The notes below the pieces were generated by a model. It was given only the letters and a program-made list of their open reading frames with translations. It made no database searches and was not told where the DNA came from. From the NCBI GenBank assembly GCA_047967505.1, contig CM106538.1: 64,000 nt of DNA; one strand, given 5' to 3'. Within the stretch, counting starts at the first letter, position 1. Every line of letters starts with the position of its first letter. This DNA is from Dipteris shenzhenensis (Eukaryota; Polypodiophyta; Polypodiopsida; Gleicheniales). Position numbers and translations under genes: made by a program. Shown piece after piece: positions 34,371 to 45,633 of the stretch.

Positions 34371-35579
34371 TGGAGGCATGAAGTCCGCAATAGAGTGCTG
34401 TCGGCCACTCAGAGGTGCGGTCCTGGCACGTCTCCTGGTCGTAGCTCTACGTCTGACTAGGGCTACTGTGACCCCCGACGATCGGGCTCCAACTCTAAAG
34501 GAGGGGATGTCCCCAAGTGTGATTTGTGTGTCGACCCTCTGTCTGAGCTGTCGGGTCACAGGCTCCGGGTCACGGTCATGTCGAGGCCTCATCTCGTGGG
34601 GGTCCATGTGATCTAGCTGAAAGAACTCCGTGATAGAGGTCTGAGAGGGATCAGTCGAGGAAGAAGTCTGCTCTTGTCTCCGAGCTCGAAGTATCCTCTT
34701 GCGGTGTCTAAGTGCCTCATGAATGAAACTTGCCAAACACCGCTACTCTGGGTAGGAGAGGAAACAAGCCACAATCCCATAACTATCCTTGAAGAGGTAG
34801 TGGAAACGCCCTCGGATCTCATAGTACACAGGACATCTAAAGATGAAATGCTCCTCTGTCTCAACCTCCTGCATGTCACACAGTGTGCATATGCGCCTCT
34901 CCCTGGGTAGTCGCTCTCGATGCAAAGTCTGTGTGAAGAGACCCGGAACTTGCCCAAGAGAGATCCTCAGCGAGTGGGGTAGGTGGATCTGTGTGTATCC
35001 TGGTGGGTCAATGAAACCCTCCGCTGTGATATGTAAGAAGTGATCTTTGTAGAAGCTAAGCTTCACTGGGAGTTCACTCAGTCCCAACCAGGTCCGAAAT
35101 GTGTGTAGCTGTAGTAGATCCTCACGGATAACCTGGTTGACCTCGTGTGATAAGAGGGGAGAAAACAGAGCATCCATGCTATACTGGAAGGGAGGTAGTC
35201 TATCCATGTGGAGCCCCAATCGCTCAAACCATCTCTCTGTATGTGCATACCAGCACCTCTGGTCTCCTCTTGCTACAAGTGCCATAGAGGAGGATAGAGC
35301 TATCCATGGTAGCCTGCTATGCCCCGAGGTATAATCCCCATATTCGCTAACTCGGTACGGATATGTGATGACCTGAAATGCAGCATCTAGCTGTAAAGGG
35401 GGTGACCCAAACTCAGCCTTAATGATTTGGTGAGGAACGGATGACTTACCACGAATCATCCATGATAACATGAGAACCTGTAGCCACTCCACACGGGCCC
35501 ACTCTGTATCCGACAAGTCTGGCCCCCAATAAGGGCTGCCGTACATCCCCGCTGGGCGAGCCAAGGAGTCAAAAAGCAA
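34353..35579 (-). pseudogene. LINE A ORF2 C-terminal region
   Basis: Frames 35579-34743 and 34736-34353. Begins LARPAGMYGSPYWG, contains ICTLCDMQEVETEEHFIFRC (CX2C..H..C zinc motif after RT) and ends in a basic, Arg-rich tail (RRRATTRRRARTAP). An in-frame stop or shift near 34740 and another near 35580-35740 break ORF2. Function: template and target handling after RT, by family knowledge. Confidence 0.75.
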
Positions 35580-35739
35580 CCCCTTGGTACATGGATCCTA
35601 AAAGTGCGAGCGGAAGCACTGCCTCTCTAGTCTGGCCAATGAAGCATACCCTCTACTCAAGCGTCCCTGCATCGCAGGTCTCATAGTGAAGTTGGGTCTG
35701 GAAAAGATAACCCTAAGATAAGTGTATGATGAAACTATC

Positions 35740-37173
35740 TCAACAGATGACCCCACAAATGTGAACTGCTCCTAACGCATGATGGCTCGAGATATAGATC
35801 ATGATCTTGGTTTTACCCACGTTGACCTTCAAATCATGAGACTCACAAAAGGACTGTAGTACGTCTAGGTGTCTCTGAAGCCCCTCTGCTGAGGAAGACA
35901 AGAGAGCCACATCATCTGCATAAAGCAAAATCTGGATCAGTGTGCCCGCAAGAGAGCAACCTACACCCCCCTGTGTCTGCAGCACTGTCTCAAGCTCATC
36001 AATGTAGAGGCCAAACAAGGTAGGCGACAAAGGACACCCTTGTTTGACCCCAATGGTGCTCATGATCTCGTCTGTCCACCGGAATCCTGACCGAACTTTG
36101 CCAGAAACTCTCTCATAAAGTGCCATGACAGCCCAAATGATCTCCTGGTCATAACCCAAGTCCTGTAGGTGCCGTATGAGGCGGGCTCTTGGGACCGTGT
36201 CAAATGCCTTGCGGAAATCCACAAAGCAACAATAAACCCTCTGCTTCTGTGACCTTGCCTCCTTGATGATACATCTGAGCGTGAGAATGTGGTCCATGGT
36301 TCCATGATCACGCCGAAATCCGGCCTGTCCTGTTGCTCTAAGTTCTCGACACTCTGTAAGTCTGCTAACCTCGGAGTCAAGTACTGATGCATAAATCTTG
36401 GACATGACATGTCCAATCATAATGGTCATGTAGTTCTCTGGGCTCATGGGATCCCCTGCCTTGTGGATGGGTGAGATAGTGTTAATGGTCCAAGTGTGTG
36501 GAAATCCCAAACAAACCACTTCATTAAAAAGCTTTGCTAAGATCGGGGCTAGGAGGTTAATCCCATATGCAATGAACTCAGTGCATAGCCCCTCATGATC
36601 CTTCGCTCGGCCATTATGAAGTTTCATTACAGCATCCTTAACCCCTCCTCTAGTGAAGAGGGTGTAGGATGTGGGACGAGGCAGGTGTGAGGTGTTAGGG
36701 ACTGGCTGATTTGGGATGTCATAAAGCGTGCATGCATAATCAAGCCATATCTGAGTGTCAATGAGTGGCAGAGGGGACCGTCCTTCTAGAAATCTCCGCC
36801 AGAAGTCCTTAGAGTTGTTACTAAACAGAATGTTCAAAACCTCCTCCTTATTCCGATGAACGAAGTCTAGTTTCTTCCTCTGTACCAGTCTACGGTATTC
36901 ACGTAGCGTCTCTGGTGCGCTCGGAAGACTGTTTTTGGTTTCGAATCTGAGTTGATGGCATAAAGCCTTACACTCATCATCGTACCAACTATTACAGGGT
37001 ACAGTTCCAGGGGGTGGTGGGTGGGTGGAGCGGGTGGTGTGGGGAAAAGCGTGAATGGCAGCCTCGTGTAGTGAGCGGGTGACAAGGGTAGCACGATCCT
37101 CTAAAAGGGGTATGAAGTCAATATAAGCGAGAAGTATGTACAAAGGGCAGAGTAAGAAGGTGAGTAATCCCAA
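35740..37173 (-). pseudogene. LINE A reverse transcriptase
   Basis: A 477-codon frame: linker (YDDECKAL, RKKLDFVHRNKEEV), then RT motifs ISPIHKAGDPMSPENYMT, AGFRRDHGTMDHILTLR, CCFVDFRKAFDTV (first catalytic Asp), VKQGCPLSPTLFGLYIDE, and the catalytic LLYADDVALLSSS near 35920. It copies LINE RNA at the nicked target site. The frame itself is complete through the RT core, but is cut from the endonuclease and C-terminal part by shifts. Confidence 0.9.
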
Positions 37174-37484
37174 TCAAGGCGTATATCGTGGTAGGTGGAG
37201 TAAGCACTGAGTGGGGTGGAAGGTGTTGTGCGAAGGGAGGTGGAGATGCTAAAGAAAAATTATGTATGATCAGCCCCTGGGGGGAGAGGTGCTACATTGA
37301 AGTCAGTAATGCGAGATATGAAGACAGGGGATCCCATGATGTAATCAACAACACTGGAGCCCCCCCCATGTGGAAAGCATGTGAAACCACCTGAAGCGGG
37401 CCATCTGTCAAGACCATTATAGATAATGAGATCATGTATCCTGCCGAGGTGTAAGAGGGCCTGCCCATAAGATGAGAATGGATC

Positions 37485-38030
37485 TCACCTGTCAGCCGAA
37501 ACCCATAGCATACCTATCTCCTCAAGGTCAATATCTGGCAGTAGAGTGGAATCATCTCTGAAGTCAAGAAGTGGTACTTGACGGGCCCTTGTCCTCGCGT
37601 TGAAGTCCCCCACTAGAAGGACTTCTCTGCGGCTAGAAAAGTCAACGATGGACTGACAAAGGGCAGCAAATGGGGATGTCTCATCATCACCTCGGATATC
37701 TCTGGCAAAGTGGGAGGTCTCAGGGGGAAAGTAGCAAACTGCGACAAACAAATCCCGGCTGTCCATGTGTCGAAATGGTCCCCCGAAGTGTGGATCTGAA
37801 AAGGACTGCAACTCCACCTGAACCTCAAACTCCTCCTGTACCCCTCATCTCATCTCTGTAGGCAAACTCCCATGTATATCCGCTGACTATTGGAAGAGGG
37901 CGCTCTGGACTCTGATGTGTCTCTGTATAGAAGACTATGTTGTGGCCTGTATAGAATTCCGAGAAGTTCCCTGGTTCTGACCATAAGGTACCATTACAGT
38001 TCCAAATGGTGCAGGACAGGGTCTCGGATA
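37485..38030 (-). pseudogene. LINE A APE-like endonuclease
   Basis: Starts around TIWNCNGTLWSEPG near 38005 with NIVFYTETHQ, then shifts frame at about 37820 to VAVCYFPPE and LLVGDFNARTRARQ. These are Asn, Glu and GDFN motifs of the EEP nuclease family, which nicks the target and primes reverse transcription. The C-terminal SDH part falls in 37480-37180, where no long frame remains. Confidence 0.78.
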
Positions 38031-38055
38031 TTTGAGTCTCATAGACCCCGCTTCC

Positions 38056-38810
38056 CTATGTAGGGGAGGGGGCAAGTGCCCTACGGAGGCCTGTAAGAAG
38101 TCGTCCCTCTCGTACCACTACCCACTTCCCCTCCTTTTGGGCCTGATCCCATTGCTGCAGCAAAGAGCACCTCTCCTCAACCTGTAGAGGTGTGAGGTCC
38201 TCATCCATAGAGATTGATGGCTGATCTCGAAGGACTGACGTGCGTCGTAGAGCTAAAAGTCGTGCTTGAGTATCATGGAACCATATGATCAAGGGTTGCT
38301 CTCGGTTGGGATCTCTCCCCACCTGCCATGCCCTCTCTATCCTAGGCTCAGCCACACCCAGGGTAGCGGCCACGAACACAGTCGCATCTACCATCAGTGT
38401 AGCCTCAGTGCGTGGGATCCTGCGTACTCTGATGTTGAGAGCCTTACTGGCTCGCTGCTGCTGCTCCATGAGGGTAGCCGAAACGGTTACCCTTGCGGGT
38501 TCCCATTTGGCCACGTCAACCCACCTGGAAGTCTCCTCAATAGCAGATTGCATGCTCGCAATCTGTGCCTCGACCACCGGGTACTCCCTAGGACAGTGTG
38601 TATGGCTGTGACCTCCTTCCCTAGGACAATGTGTATGGCTGTGACCTCCTGTCGGAGCTGTATGATATCCTATCTGAGTCCATGAATAAGACCCGCCTGC
38701 TCCCGAATGGCCCTAGCTCCCGAATGGCCCTAGCTTGCTCATGTATGATACGGCTCTGCTCCTGGTTGAAGTGGACCTGCTCCCATGCAAAGCAAGTTAG
38801 CTCCATCTCA
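38056..38810 (-). pseudogene. LINE A ORF1
   Basis: N-terminal frame from MELTCFAWEQVHFNQEQ (about 38804), with heptad-like HEQARAIREL, then the frame 38577-38056 with SKALNIRVRRIPRTEA and IERAWQVGRDPNREQPLI. The latter frame has no ATG of its own. Two local duplications lie inside: a 17-bp unit near 38698-38731 (shifts frame) and a 33-bp unit (11 codons, EVTAIHTVLGK-like) near 38590-38652. Likely coiled coil plus RNA-binding core. Confidence 0.65.
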
Positions 38811-38814
38811 CGCT

Positions 38815-38817
<3 letters not shown>

Positions 38818-38850
<33 letters not shown>

Positions 38851-39450
38851 TATTAACGTCCTTGGGAGGCCTCACGGGCCTAAGGGACAAAGTACAGAAA
38901 TGGAATGAAACTCATAAAAGCCACAAAGGGCTGATAGCATGCCCTTTGTTGAGTGCTATGCTAAAAACTAAGCTACACAGCTCAAAATCTCAAAAACCAA
39001 AACCAGAGACTGGAGCTAATGGAGCTGAGAAAGTTGGGGCTCAGTATCCGAAACCCGGCATTGTGGTGGCTCTCTAGTGGGCTGCAAAGATATCCTAGAT
39101 CTGCATCTGTAGGGCTATCTCTGGCTAAGGGGGAGGGCACGGTTTTCTTGACCTCTGTATCCAAAGAGCTATACCAGGAGTGACACCTCGTCTCAGGTGG
39201 CAGTCTCCTCTAAGGAGGGCGGAGAGGGGTGGACCTCGATCGTGTGTGCTCTCTAGACGCTCCTCGTGTCCTGTGTGGACTCTGTGTCTCTCGCTCGACA
39301 ATACCATGTTGTCTCTCTCCATTGATCCATGATGCCTGTATCTCTACTATCTCCTCCTCCACCACCCCTTTGTGGCCTGGAGCCAACTTGCATAGAAATA
39401 TGTGACGTGCCACTGTAATGAATCTGCCTCAGCATCAGGTTCCAGCATCA
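38818..39450 (-). mobile_element. LINE C, 3' part
   Basis: Minus-strand LINE 3' end with (CT)n tail at 38818-38848 and a 3' UTR related to LINE B (21757-22080): shared runs such as GTGGCTCTCTAGTGGGCTGC and CAGGAGTGACACC versus TCAAGAGTGATACC. Only the last part of ORF2 and the UTR can be recognised. It lies immediately upstream (in minus sense) of LINE A. Confidence 0.65.
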
Positions 39451-39689
39451 CTTTATGGCGGATAGGGTGTTCAAGATGTGCTCAGGTTATTGGCAGATAC
39501 ACATCCACAGTTGCTGATATACTGGATCCATTTGGACTGATCTCATTTTCCTATCCAGAGTCAGTGGGAGAGATGCACTGGGACCTCTGCAGCTGCTCGA
39601 GAGAGATTGAGAGTGTTCATGAGGACTTGGAAGTTGGGATTGGTCCTTTTTTTCCATGTTACTCCACTTGGGATGATTTGGCATTATAG

Positions 39690-40640
39690 ACCACCCCTGT
39701 GGTTGTTCATTCATATTGCAGAGGCCAGGGATAGAGTTCTCCCTCTCCCCAACTAAGGGGTTAGCTCAGCCAGGGGGTAACAGGAGATATGGCCAGCAAA
39801 GCATGGCCCAGCCTACCTTCCTCCTCTTCACATTCTCTCTAACCCCGATTTGGGCTAAACCCCCAACCCAACCCGGGGGTTAGGTTAAGCCAGGGGGGTT
39901 CATCATACAGCCAACTATGGATTGGCCTACCCTTTCCTCCAAGTCCCCTCAACCCCCTCAACTCCTTCAACATCCATCAAAACTCGGTACTCTACAGTTG
40001 CAGCCATGACACCCTCTCCATATGCACGGAATTACCAACAAGAAGGCTCAAAACGGCCCATCCTCAGGCAACAGGATCAGATTTTTTATCTGCAGCAGGC
40101 AGTGAGAGAGCTACGATTGGAGCTGGCAGAAGTAAAGGCCCAACTTCACATCTTGGAAGGGCCTCGTAAGCAGGCAGTAGTTGATGAGGCTGTAAAATCT
40201 TGTAAGAATTCCCCCCCTACCCCGCAGCTAGTCTCTACAGTCAAAGATCTTGTTCACACTAAAGTACAAACTGCTAGGAAGGAAGTGTTTGTGGAAGTTG
40301 ACAACAAAGCAAGTAAGTCTGATATCCAAGAATTAGCTAAAGTCAGGGCTGCCAGAAAGGATGGAAAATAGGCAGTTTACCGTGAAGGGGTAGCACTAAT
40401 TAGAGATTTTAAATCAAAACCAAAAGACTCTCAGTCTTAAACTGATGTATGGCTGTTTACTCTCCAGAATATCATGTAGGTGCTCTAAATAATTGGGGTT
40501 GCTTTTTGCACTCCTTGGGAGCTGCCATGTGCCCTCCCTAAAGCAGATGTACTAGAGGGTTTCTTGTTGTCCCATAGACCTTTTGGTCTCCAGTGGACGT
40601 TAATAGACTTTCTTTCTTTCTTTCTTTCTCCCAACTCTAT
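39690..40640 (+). mobile_element. ORF1-only retroposon with LINE A-type 3' end
   Basis: Plus-strand unit: two imperfect repeats of about 119 bp (GGGGTTAGCTCAGCCAGGGG at 39757 and GGGGTTAGGTTAAGCCAGG at 39875), an intact 149-codon ORF, about 200 bp of 3' UTR, then CATAGACC..GGTCTCC..GACGTTAATAGA and a (CTTT)n tail at 40605-40632. That end is the same as that of LINE A. No endonuclease or RT is present. It looks like a non-autonomous element using LINE A enzymes. Confidence 0.6.
39922..40371 (+). CDS. Small coiled-coil ORF1-like protein
   Basis: A 149-residue frame from ATG 39922. After a Pro/Ser/Thr-rich start it has a leucine heptad stretch (QQAVRELRLELAEVKAQLHI, 20 residues) and a lysine-rich second half with ASKSDIQELAKVRAARKDGK at the end. 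The frame is intact, in contrast to its neighbours. It resembles LINE ORF1 coiled coils in character; no RNA-binding core is seen. A start at ATG 40006 is possible too. Confidence 0.5.
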   Translation: MAYPFLQVPSTPSTPSTSIKTRYSTVAAMTPSPYARNYQQEGSKRPILRQQDQIFYLQQAVRELRLELAEVKAQLHILEGPRKQAVVDEAVKSCKNSPPTPQLVSTVKDLVHTKVQTARKEVFVEVDNKASKSDIQELAKVRAARKDGK

Positions 40641-40952
40641 TTTAATTTGTTTTAAATGAATAAATTACTTGTTATTGAAAATGTATTTTGGATCATACCC
40701 GTGTAGAAATTCTGAAGCAAACAATTTCAACGTCACGGACAAAATGTAGTGAAATCTCCAATACAGTGGTTTCTCCACAAAGTAGATTAACTCATATACA
40801 TAGAAAATCTGTATCACTCTATATTTCTCTTGAAATTACAAGCAAGTAGAGTTATTTTCCCTTTTGCTGCAAAAATGTAACAGGGTTATACTAAATTGAC
40901 AATGTCTTTCTCAGAAACTTGCATTCGTAGCACTTACAAAATTTCAATATAC
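40641..40952. other. Intron sequence, no gene seen
   Basis: AT-rich intron next to exon B. Nothing recognised. Confidence 0.6.
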
Positions 40953-41027
40953 CTGAAGGCCCATCACTGCAATATACTTTTGTAGAGGATCGGTATAAGA
41001 ACGTAGATTTTCCATTATCTTTTGCAC
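40953..41027 (-). CDS. NADP-dependent malic enzyme, exon B
   Basis: A 75-bp exon of exactly 25 codons: VQKIMENLRSYTDPLQKY then IAVMGLQ, a helix of the malic enzyme N-domain that comes just before ERNERLFYK. Acceptor GAGCAG ends at 41028 and donor GTATAT begins at 40952. It lies between introns of 21,670 bp (upstream) and 20,365 bp (downstream). With exon A ending LTQELQ and exon C starting ERNER, the joined reading is uninterrupted. Confidence 0.9.
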
Positions 41028-42127
41028 CTGCTCAGAGTCATAATCAAGACACACCGAGTCACAAATCAAGACATAGTGAGGTTAAATGTCATCGGGTATA
41101 ATGCTCCAGTCAGGCTAAATTGTAAAGCATATGTAATTCTCATGTGTATCCGTTAATAGATATGTGCATTGCTATGTAGGGATGTGCACCTGGTCATGTG
41201 CATGTGTGAGAACAAGTAGATATATTATTTGCCCCTGCAATGAATCAGAATCCAAAAGGAACGTTCTAAAAGCATTCTAAAAGCATCCTTGATTAACAGG
41301 CTTGAAAGCTACATTTCAGTGCAGAATCAAATGGCCTGAGCAGTATCCTCAAATGATTTAGAATGGAGGACTGTAGGCCCATTAATACACCAATTAATCT
41401 CCCATTAATACACCAATTAATCTAAGTAAGAAATTACTGAAGGATTAAGATAATCCTGAAGTAGATGGTACTTAACACATGCTGGTAATTAACACATGCA
41501 ACTAGTTGGTAGCCTGATATAATTGACCCACCAGATGGGGTAGGATGCGTCAATTTTACGAGCAAAAACCTATGAGCAGGTTTATCCGAGCGTGTTTTTC
41601 AAGAGATTTTTAAAAATGTTTTTCTTTAGGAAACATGGTTTTTACACTTTTATCTTCACTAGAACTAGATCCCTTTATCATAAAAATATACAGACTAGTC
41701 ACTCATTCATTTTTACACAACATAATTTTCTTATTTAGAGACATCCCTTTGTACCCCTGTTATTACCTTTAAAAAGTGTTGATTCCTTTAAGAAACATTC
41801 CTCATAATCACTCTCAATGTAATAATACTATGCATATATAATTACTTATTAACACATTTATATCATATGGCAATATCTTTTTAGTGTTTTTATAGCATAT
41901 TTATGGACATGTTTCTAAAGAAGTTTAAATTACTATAAATAAGTATTAACTTGGGCTTATATATCACTCTCATAAAATACATGTAATATTTAACACTATA
42001 TATGAAAGATTTTCCAAAATATAACTCCATAGATGTGCTCAAATTGGGTGTTCCGATCAATTTGAGTGGTTGAATGACTATATTTGGACATTGGATATGA
42101 AAGTTATGTCACTTTTAAAAGTGCTGT
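41028..42127. other. AT-rich intron sequence
   Basis: No gene. A 23-bp direct duplication CCCATTAATACACCAATTAA.. lies at 41378-41400 and 41401-41423. Confidence 0.6.
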
Positions 42128-42236
42128 CCAAGGTAGTTTCGCCAGCGAAACTACCTTGGGAGACTTGCTTCAAAGGGGTTTCGCTGGCGAAACTACCTGG
42201 ATGGCTTGCTTCAATGAGTTTTCTTTGAAGAAACTC
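42128..42236. repeat. Cluster of three hairpins in a degenerate tandem repeat
   Basis: Hairpin 1 at 42128-42159 has 15-bp perfect arms (CCAAGGTAGTTTCGC) and a CA loop. Hairpin 2 at 42178-42193 is GTTTCGC-TG-GCGAAAC. Hairpin 3 at 42216-42236 is GAGTTTTCTTTGAAGAAACTC. They are linked by similar spacers GACTTGCTTCAAAGG and GGCTTGCTTCAATGA, at about 50-bp intervals. No coding content. Confidence 0.8.
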
Positions 42237-42499
42237 TTTCATGAGTTTTCTACATGTGGGTTTCTTCAAAAGCCATCCCATTATGCTCTCACCATTCCTA
42301 CAGATTCACCTAAAGATTTTTGTATAAAATAGGCATAGCTATATTTCTAAGTGAAACTATGTTTTCTTCTGATCGATTTTTGCCATATTTATGCATAGTT
42401 GGAAGCTATTTTTTTCCTTCGCTCGGACGCTCGGAAGATTTCGCTCAGAAAATGCTCGTCCCCAGATGGGGTATAGCTTATCCAGTCAATGCAATGTGC

Positions 42500-42735
42500 T
42501 AATATATGGCTCATCCTAGAGAAAGCCATCTGATTTCCAGACAAGAGGATGCTTAGGTATGTCAAAGGAAACACTAATATCTGGAGTAGAATATAAAAGC
42601 AACAACAGTCTAAAGTATCAGTGTTTACAGATAATGATTGCACTGCAGGCTTAGATGACATAAGATCTACTTTTGGATATTGCTTCAGCATTGGATTTGA
42701 CCTAATATCATGGAGCAATGAAGCTGATTCTTGAG
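42500..42735 (+). pseudogene. copia RNase H remnant
   Basis: AHPRESH, then KRMLRYVKGNTN, VFTDNDCTAGLDDIRSTF and GYCFSIGFDLISWSNE follow the copia RT/RNase H pattern (YVKGT, TDSDWAG, GYCFSLG, ISWSSKKQ in intact relatives). Stops and one shift are present. It is unrelated in detail to the copia at 11.4-15.9 kb. Confidence 0.7.
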
Positions 42736-43825
42736 GGCAATGTTACACCTACCTATAAACCCCAACGCTCTTTGGAAGGTTTGCTTGTTGATGCCCCTTT
42801 AGAAATCGTTTAGAGATGGGGAAACATAGGTAAAGCTGCAGCAGGGAAGTCACATGGGGAAGATGAGAAGAAACAATGACCTCAAAAAAAATTCCATTGC
42901 CCATTACCTGAAGCTGCTAGAAAGGCTTCCCGTTTGCCCCCTACATGATACGTATTTCTGGGAGAGGGTATGAACACCCTCTTCTACTCTGAAGATTTGG
43001 TCAACCAGGAGGTTATTTCTGCCAGCTAGCAGCAACTCAGAGAGTCCGCCTTGGAAGCAGAATCACGCTACTCAATACATTTCCAATACATGGATCCCTA
43101 CACAAACATTAATGTACGAGTGCCAGGAGCACACCCAATACACCAGGGAGCTGAGGGACTGGTACATTTTCCTAGTCAGTTTGTCTCCTTGAATTTCAGG
43201 ATTGCAATTCTAGAATGTATAAAAATCCAGTATTGGCACTATTGCACTATTATAATGTATAGCCATGGAGTTTTTATTTGCCTTTTTGATGTTTTTACTT
43301 TTTGTAGATCTCTACATGGGAAAGATAGATGCTCTAATAAGCCCCTCTTGCCAAAAAGTGGCAAATGTTGCCCATGGCAGCCTATACCTTTCCAATCCTG
43401 CCATCCTTGAAACACTACCTATGGGACCAAGATACATTAGCCTAGATGGGGTTGGCTGACCCATATAAAAATTGGATAGAAATTATAGGGTGGACAAGAG
43501 CAACACGTTCATAGTGTTGCTAGAGATTTGAATATCTGCCCTACAGAGAGGAAGAAAGGTAAGAGCTTATTTGTGATTTGTTTGTATGATGGGTATATGA
43601 AGGGATATATCACTTTAAGGTTCCACTGAACGCTAACATCAAAGGTTGCAAAGGAGTTCTTCGTATTGTCAAGGTAGGGAGGGCAGAACCATTCGTCATC
43701 ACAGGCAGCAGGTTCATGGGACCCCATCCCATGATCCAAGGCATTATTCAGCCCCTACCGAGGTACTTCAAATCCTCTAGTGTCTTGTTTCAAATGCCAA
43801 GGCCCACACTTCTTGAAGGACTGTC
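42736..43825. other. No gene seen
   Basis: About 1.1 kb without a recognisable domain. Short open frames exist but show no family likeness. Confidence 0.5.
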
Positions 43826-43927
43826 TTTGCATTGGTAAAAGAGAACTATGGGGATAGGATTAGTCCAAGAACTACGAATGCATGCATTTCGCTAACCTTT
43901 AATGGGTTAAAGTGTTGGTGTGTGTAG
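43826..43927 (+). repeat. Dispersed repeat, copy 1
   Basis: TTGCATTGGTAAAAGAGAAC through AATGGGTTAAAGTGTTGGTG matches 54340-54457 with one 14-bp gap. It ends at a GT-rich stretch where LINE D1 begins. Confidence 0.75.
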
Positions 43928-45633
43928 GCCTTGTTGAGAATTACTTCATGCCAAGGAATTCTCAAAGTGATCTTTCTCGCTTGATGCATACACTGAATGA
44001 CTTTGGCATAGCTGCTGGACTGCATATCAATTTTCAGAAATCAAAACTTCTAGCTTTGAAAGAAGCTGATTGGCATGCACTTTTTTGGCCAGGCCACATT
44101 ATCTCTTCCCTTACTATTGTCAGACATCTAGGATACCCCATTGGCTGGAATATTACTCCGCAACAACAGCTCAAATGGGTGCTTCAAAAGATCAACAAGA
44201 AGCTGGAATACTGGCATTTGTCCACTTGGCCTCTACATGTTCGACTCCGGATAGTACAGTCCATCATTATGGCATATGTGCAATTTTATTTGCCTCTTCT
44301 TCCTTGGTCTTTCAAGCATTTGGCTTCCTATATGTCCCAAGCTATGGAGATATTTTGGAAAAGCAAATCTCATAAAAAAGCTTTGCGACTACTACCTATG
44401 CAGTCTATTTGTTCACCCAAGACTCATGGGGGGCTGAATATTCTCAATCTCCACGTTCATATGTTGGCAAGAAAGAGCACTATGATTGCTGATTTTTTTC
44501 AGCAAAAACAACCATGGGCTATTATGTTAGCAGCTATGTGTGGAAACATGGCCTCCCATGCATATGGGCATTGGATTACAGATCACTGGGAAGCAGTTTT
44601 GTCTTCCTTTCAGGGGAAAATTCCTGGTTGCCCTGTTTCTACTGCTTTTATTCATGATTGGAAGAGAATTCTTTCATATGCAAAATGGACAGGTGCTTCC
44701 TCTCATCATGGTAATTCTTTTCGATTGGAAAGCATCCATTGGAGCAAGGTGTTTGCATCGCCTCTCGCTTTACAGGCACCTATTAAAGCATACAATCTCA
44801 TGAAATTGGGCATAAGATTTGTTGGTGATGTTGTGGATCAACAAGGCTATATACTTTCATTTCCACAAGCTTGCAGGACATTCTCCTTGGGTCTGCATCA
44901 TAGATCCATTTGGAGAACACTTTCAACTATGTTGCAGCCATTTGTTCCAGTTCCTCCACTGTTTGCACAGGACAGATTAATGGACTGGAATTTGACTTCC
45001 ATACCTCCTGCTACCCATACGCTCTCAATACACAATCTGACCTCTTCGAAGGTTTACAGATTTCTTCTTCCACAGCCATGGATTGACAAGCATGCCAACA
45101 CTCTTTGGAATTTGGATAGGCCTTTATCTTGGTGGCAATCCCGACTCATGAAAATCTGGAAAGCCAAATTGCCATTGAAACAGAGGCTTTTCTTTTGGAG
45201 ATGTATAGTGGGAGCCTTTTCCATTGGGGTGAAATGGGCAGCACGCCGCATTGCTTCTCCTTTCTGCCCCCGTTGCTTTCATCCCTGCGAGACAGTTCCT
45301 CACCTATTATGGTTTTGCCCGCACTCTCGCACATTGATCACTCATGTCTCTCATTTACTGCGGCTTCGGTTCCCTTCTATCAGATTTGGGAAACTTTTCT
45401 GGATGTTTGGATGCCTCTCATCTCAGATGTCTCCATTACTCCTTTTCTTTCACTGGACTCGCTTTTGGGTATTATGGACCATTTGGACACAGAGACTGCA
45501 TTCTAGGATGGGTCAACAGTTTCCTCAGGCATATATTTTCTTCAGAATGTCCCTCAAGCAATCCTTACATGACAGTCTTGCTGCAAGGGATTTGGATGCT
45601 ACTAGCCTTGAAGTGTTCTCTACTTGTTTTTGA
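43912..45633 (+). pseudogene. LINE D1 ORF2 C-terminal half
   Basis: An intact 573-codon frame from the end of RT to the stop. LHINFQKSKLLAL and VRHLGYPIGWNI lie in the RT thumb; the zinc-binding domain reads RIASPFCPRCFHPCETVPH with LLWFCPHS. No catalytic YADD, so it cannot reverse transcribe. The first few codons before 43928 are flank. Matches LINE D3 50420-52121 throughout. Confidence 0.88.

Larger units (their letters stand above)
34105..38817 (-). mobile_element. LINE A, non-LTR retrotransposon
   Basis: Nearly complete minus-strand LINE: ORF1, APE endonuclease, reverse transcriptase, C-terminal zinc motif and 3' UTR, ending in AATAAA and a (CTTT)n tail (minus strand). Its 5' end starts inside the (CT)n tail of LINE C at 38818, and its own tail abuts LINE B. 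Coding regions carry a few frameshifts but are far better kept than in LINE B. RT wording (VKQGCPLSPTLFGLYIDELE) differs from common angiosperm L1 RTs. Confidence 0.88.

Noticed and set aside
34743-37173. Possible host gene from long minus-strand frames
   Set aside because: Catalytic YADD, VKQGCPLSP and a following zinc motif show these are LINE ORF2 pieces.
39757-39790. tRNA-like box A (TTAGCTCAGCCAGG)
   Set aside because: Resembles a tRNA D-arm, but no box B at the right distance; explained better as part of a 119-bp tandem repeat.
43051-43410. 119-codon frame as a possible gene
   Set aside because: No family likeness, ordinary codon content, no neighbours to support it.
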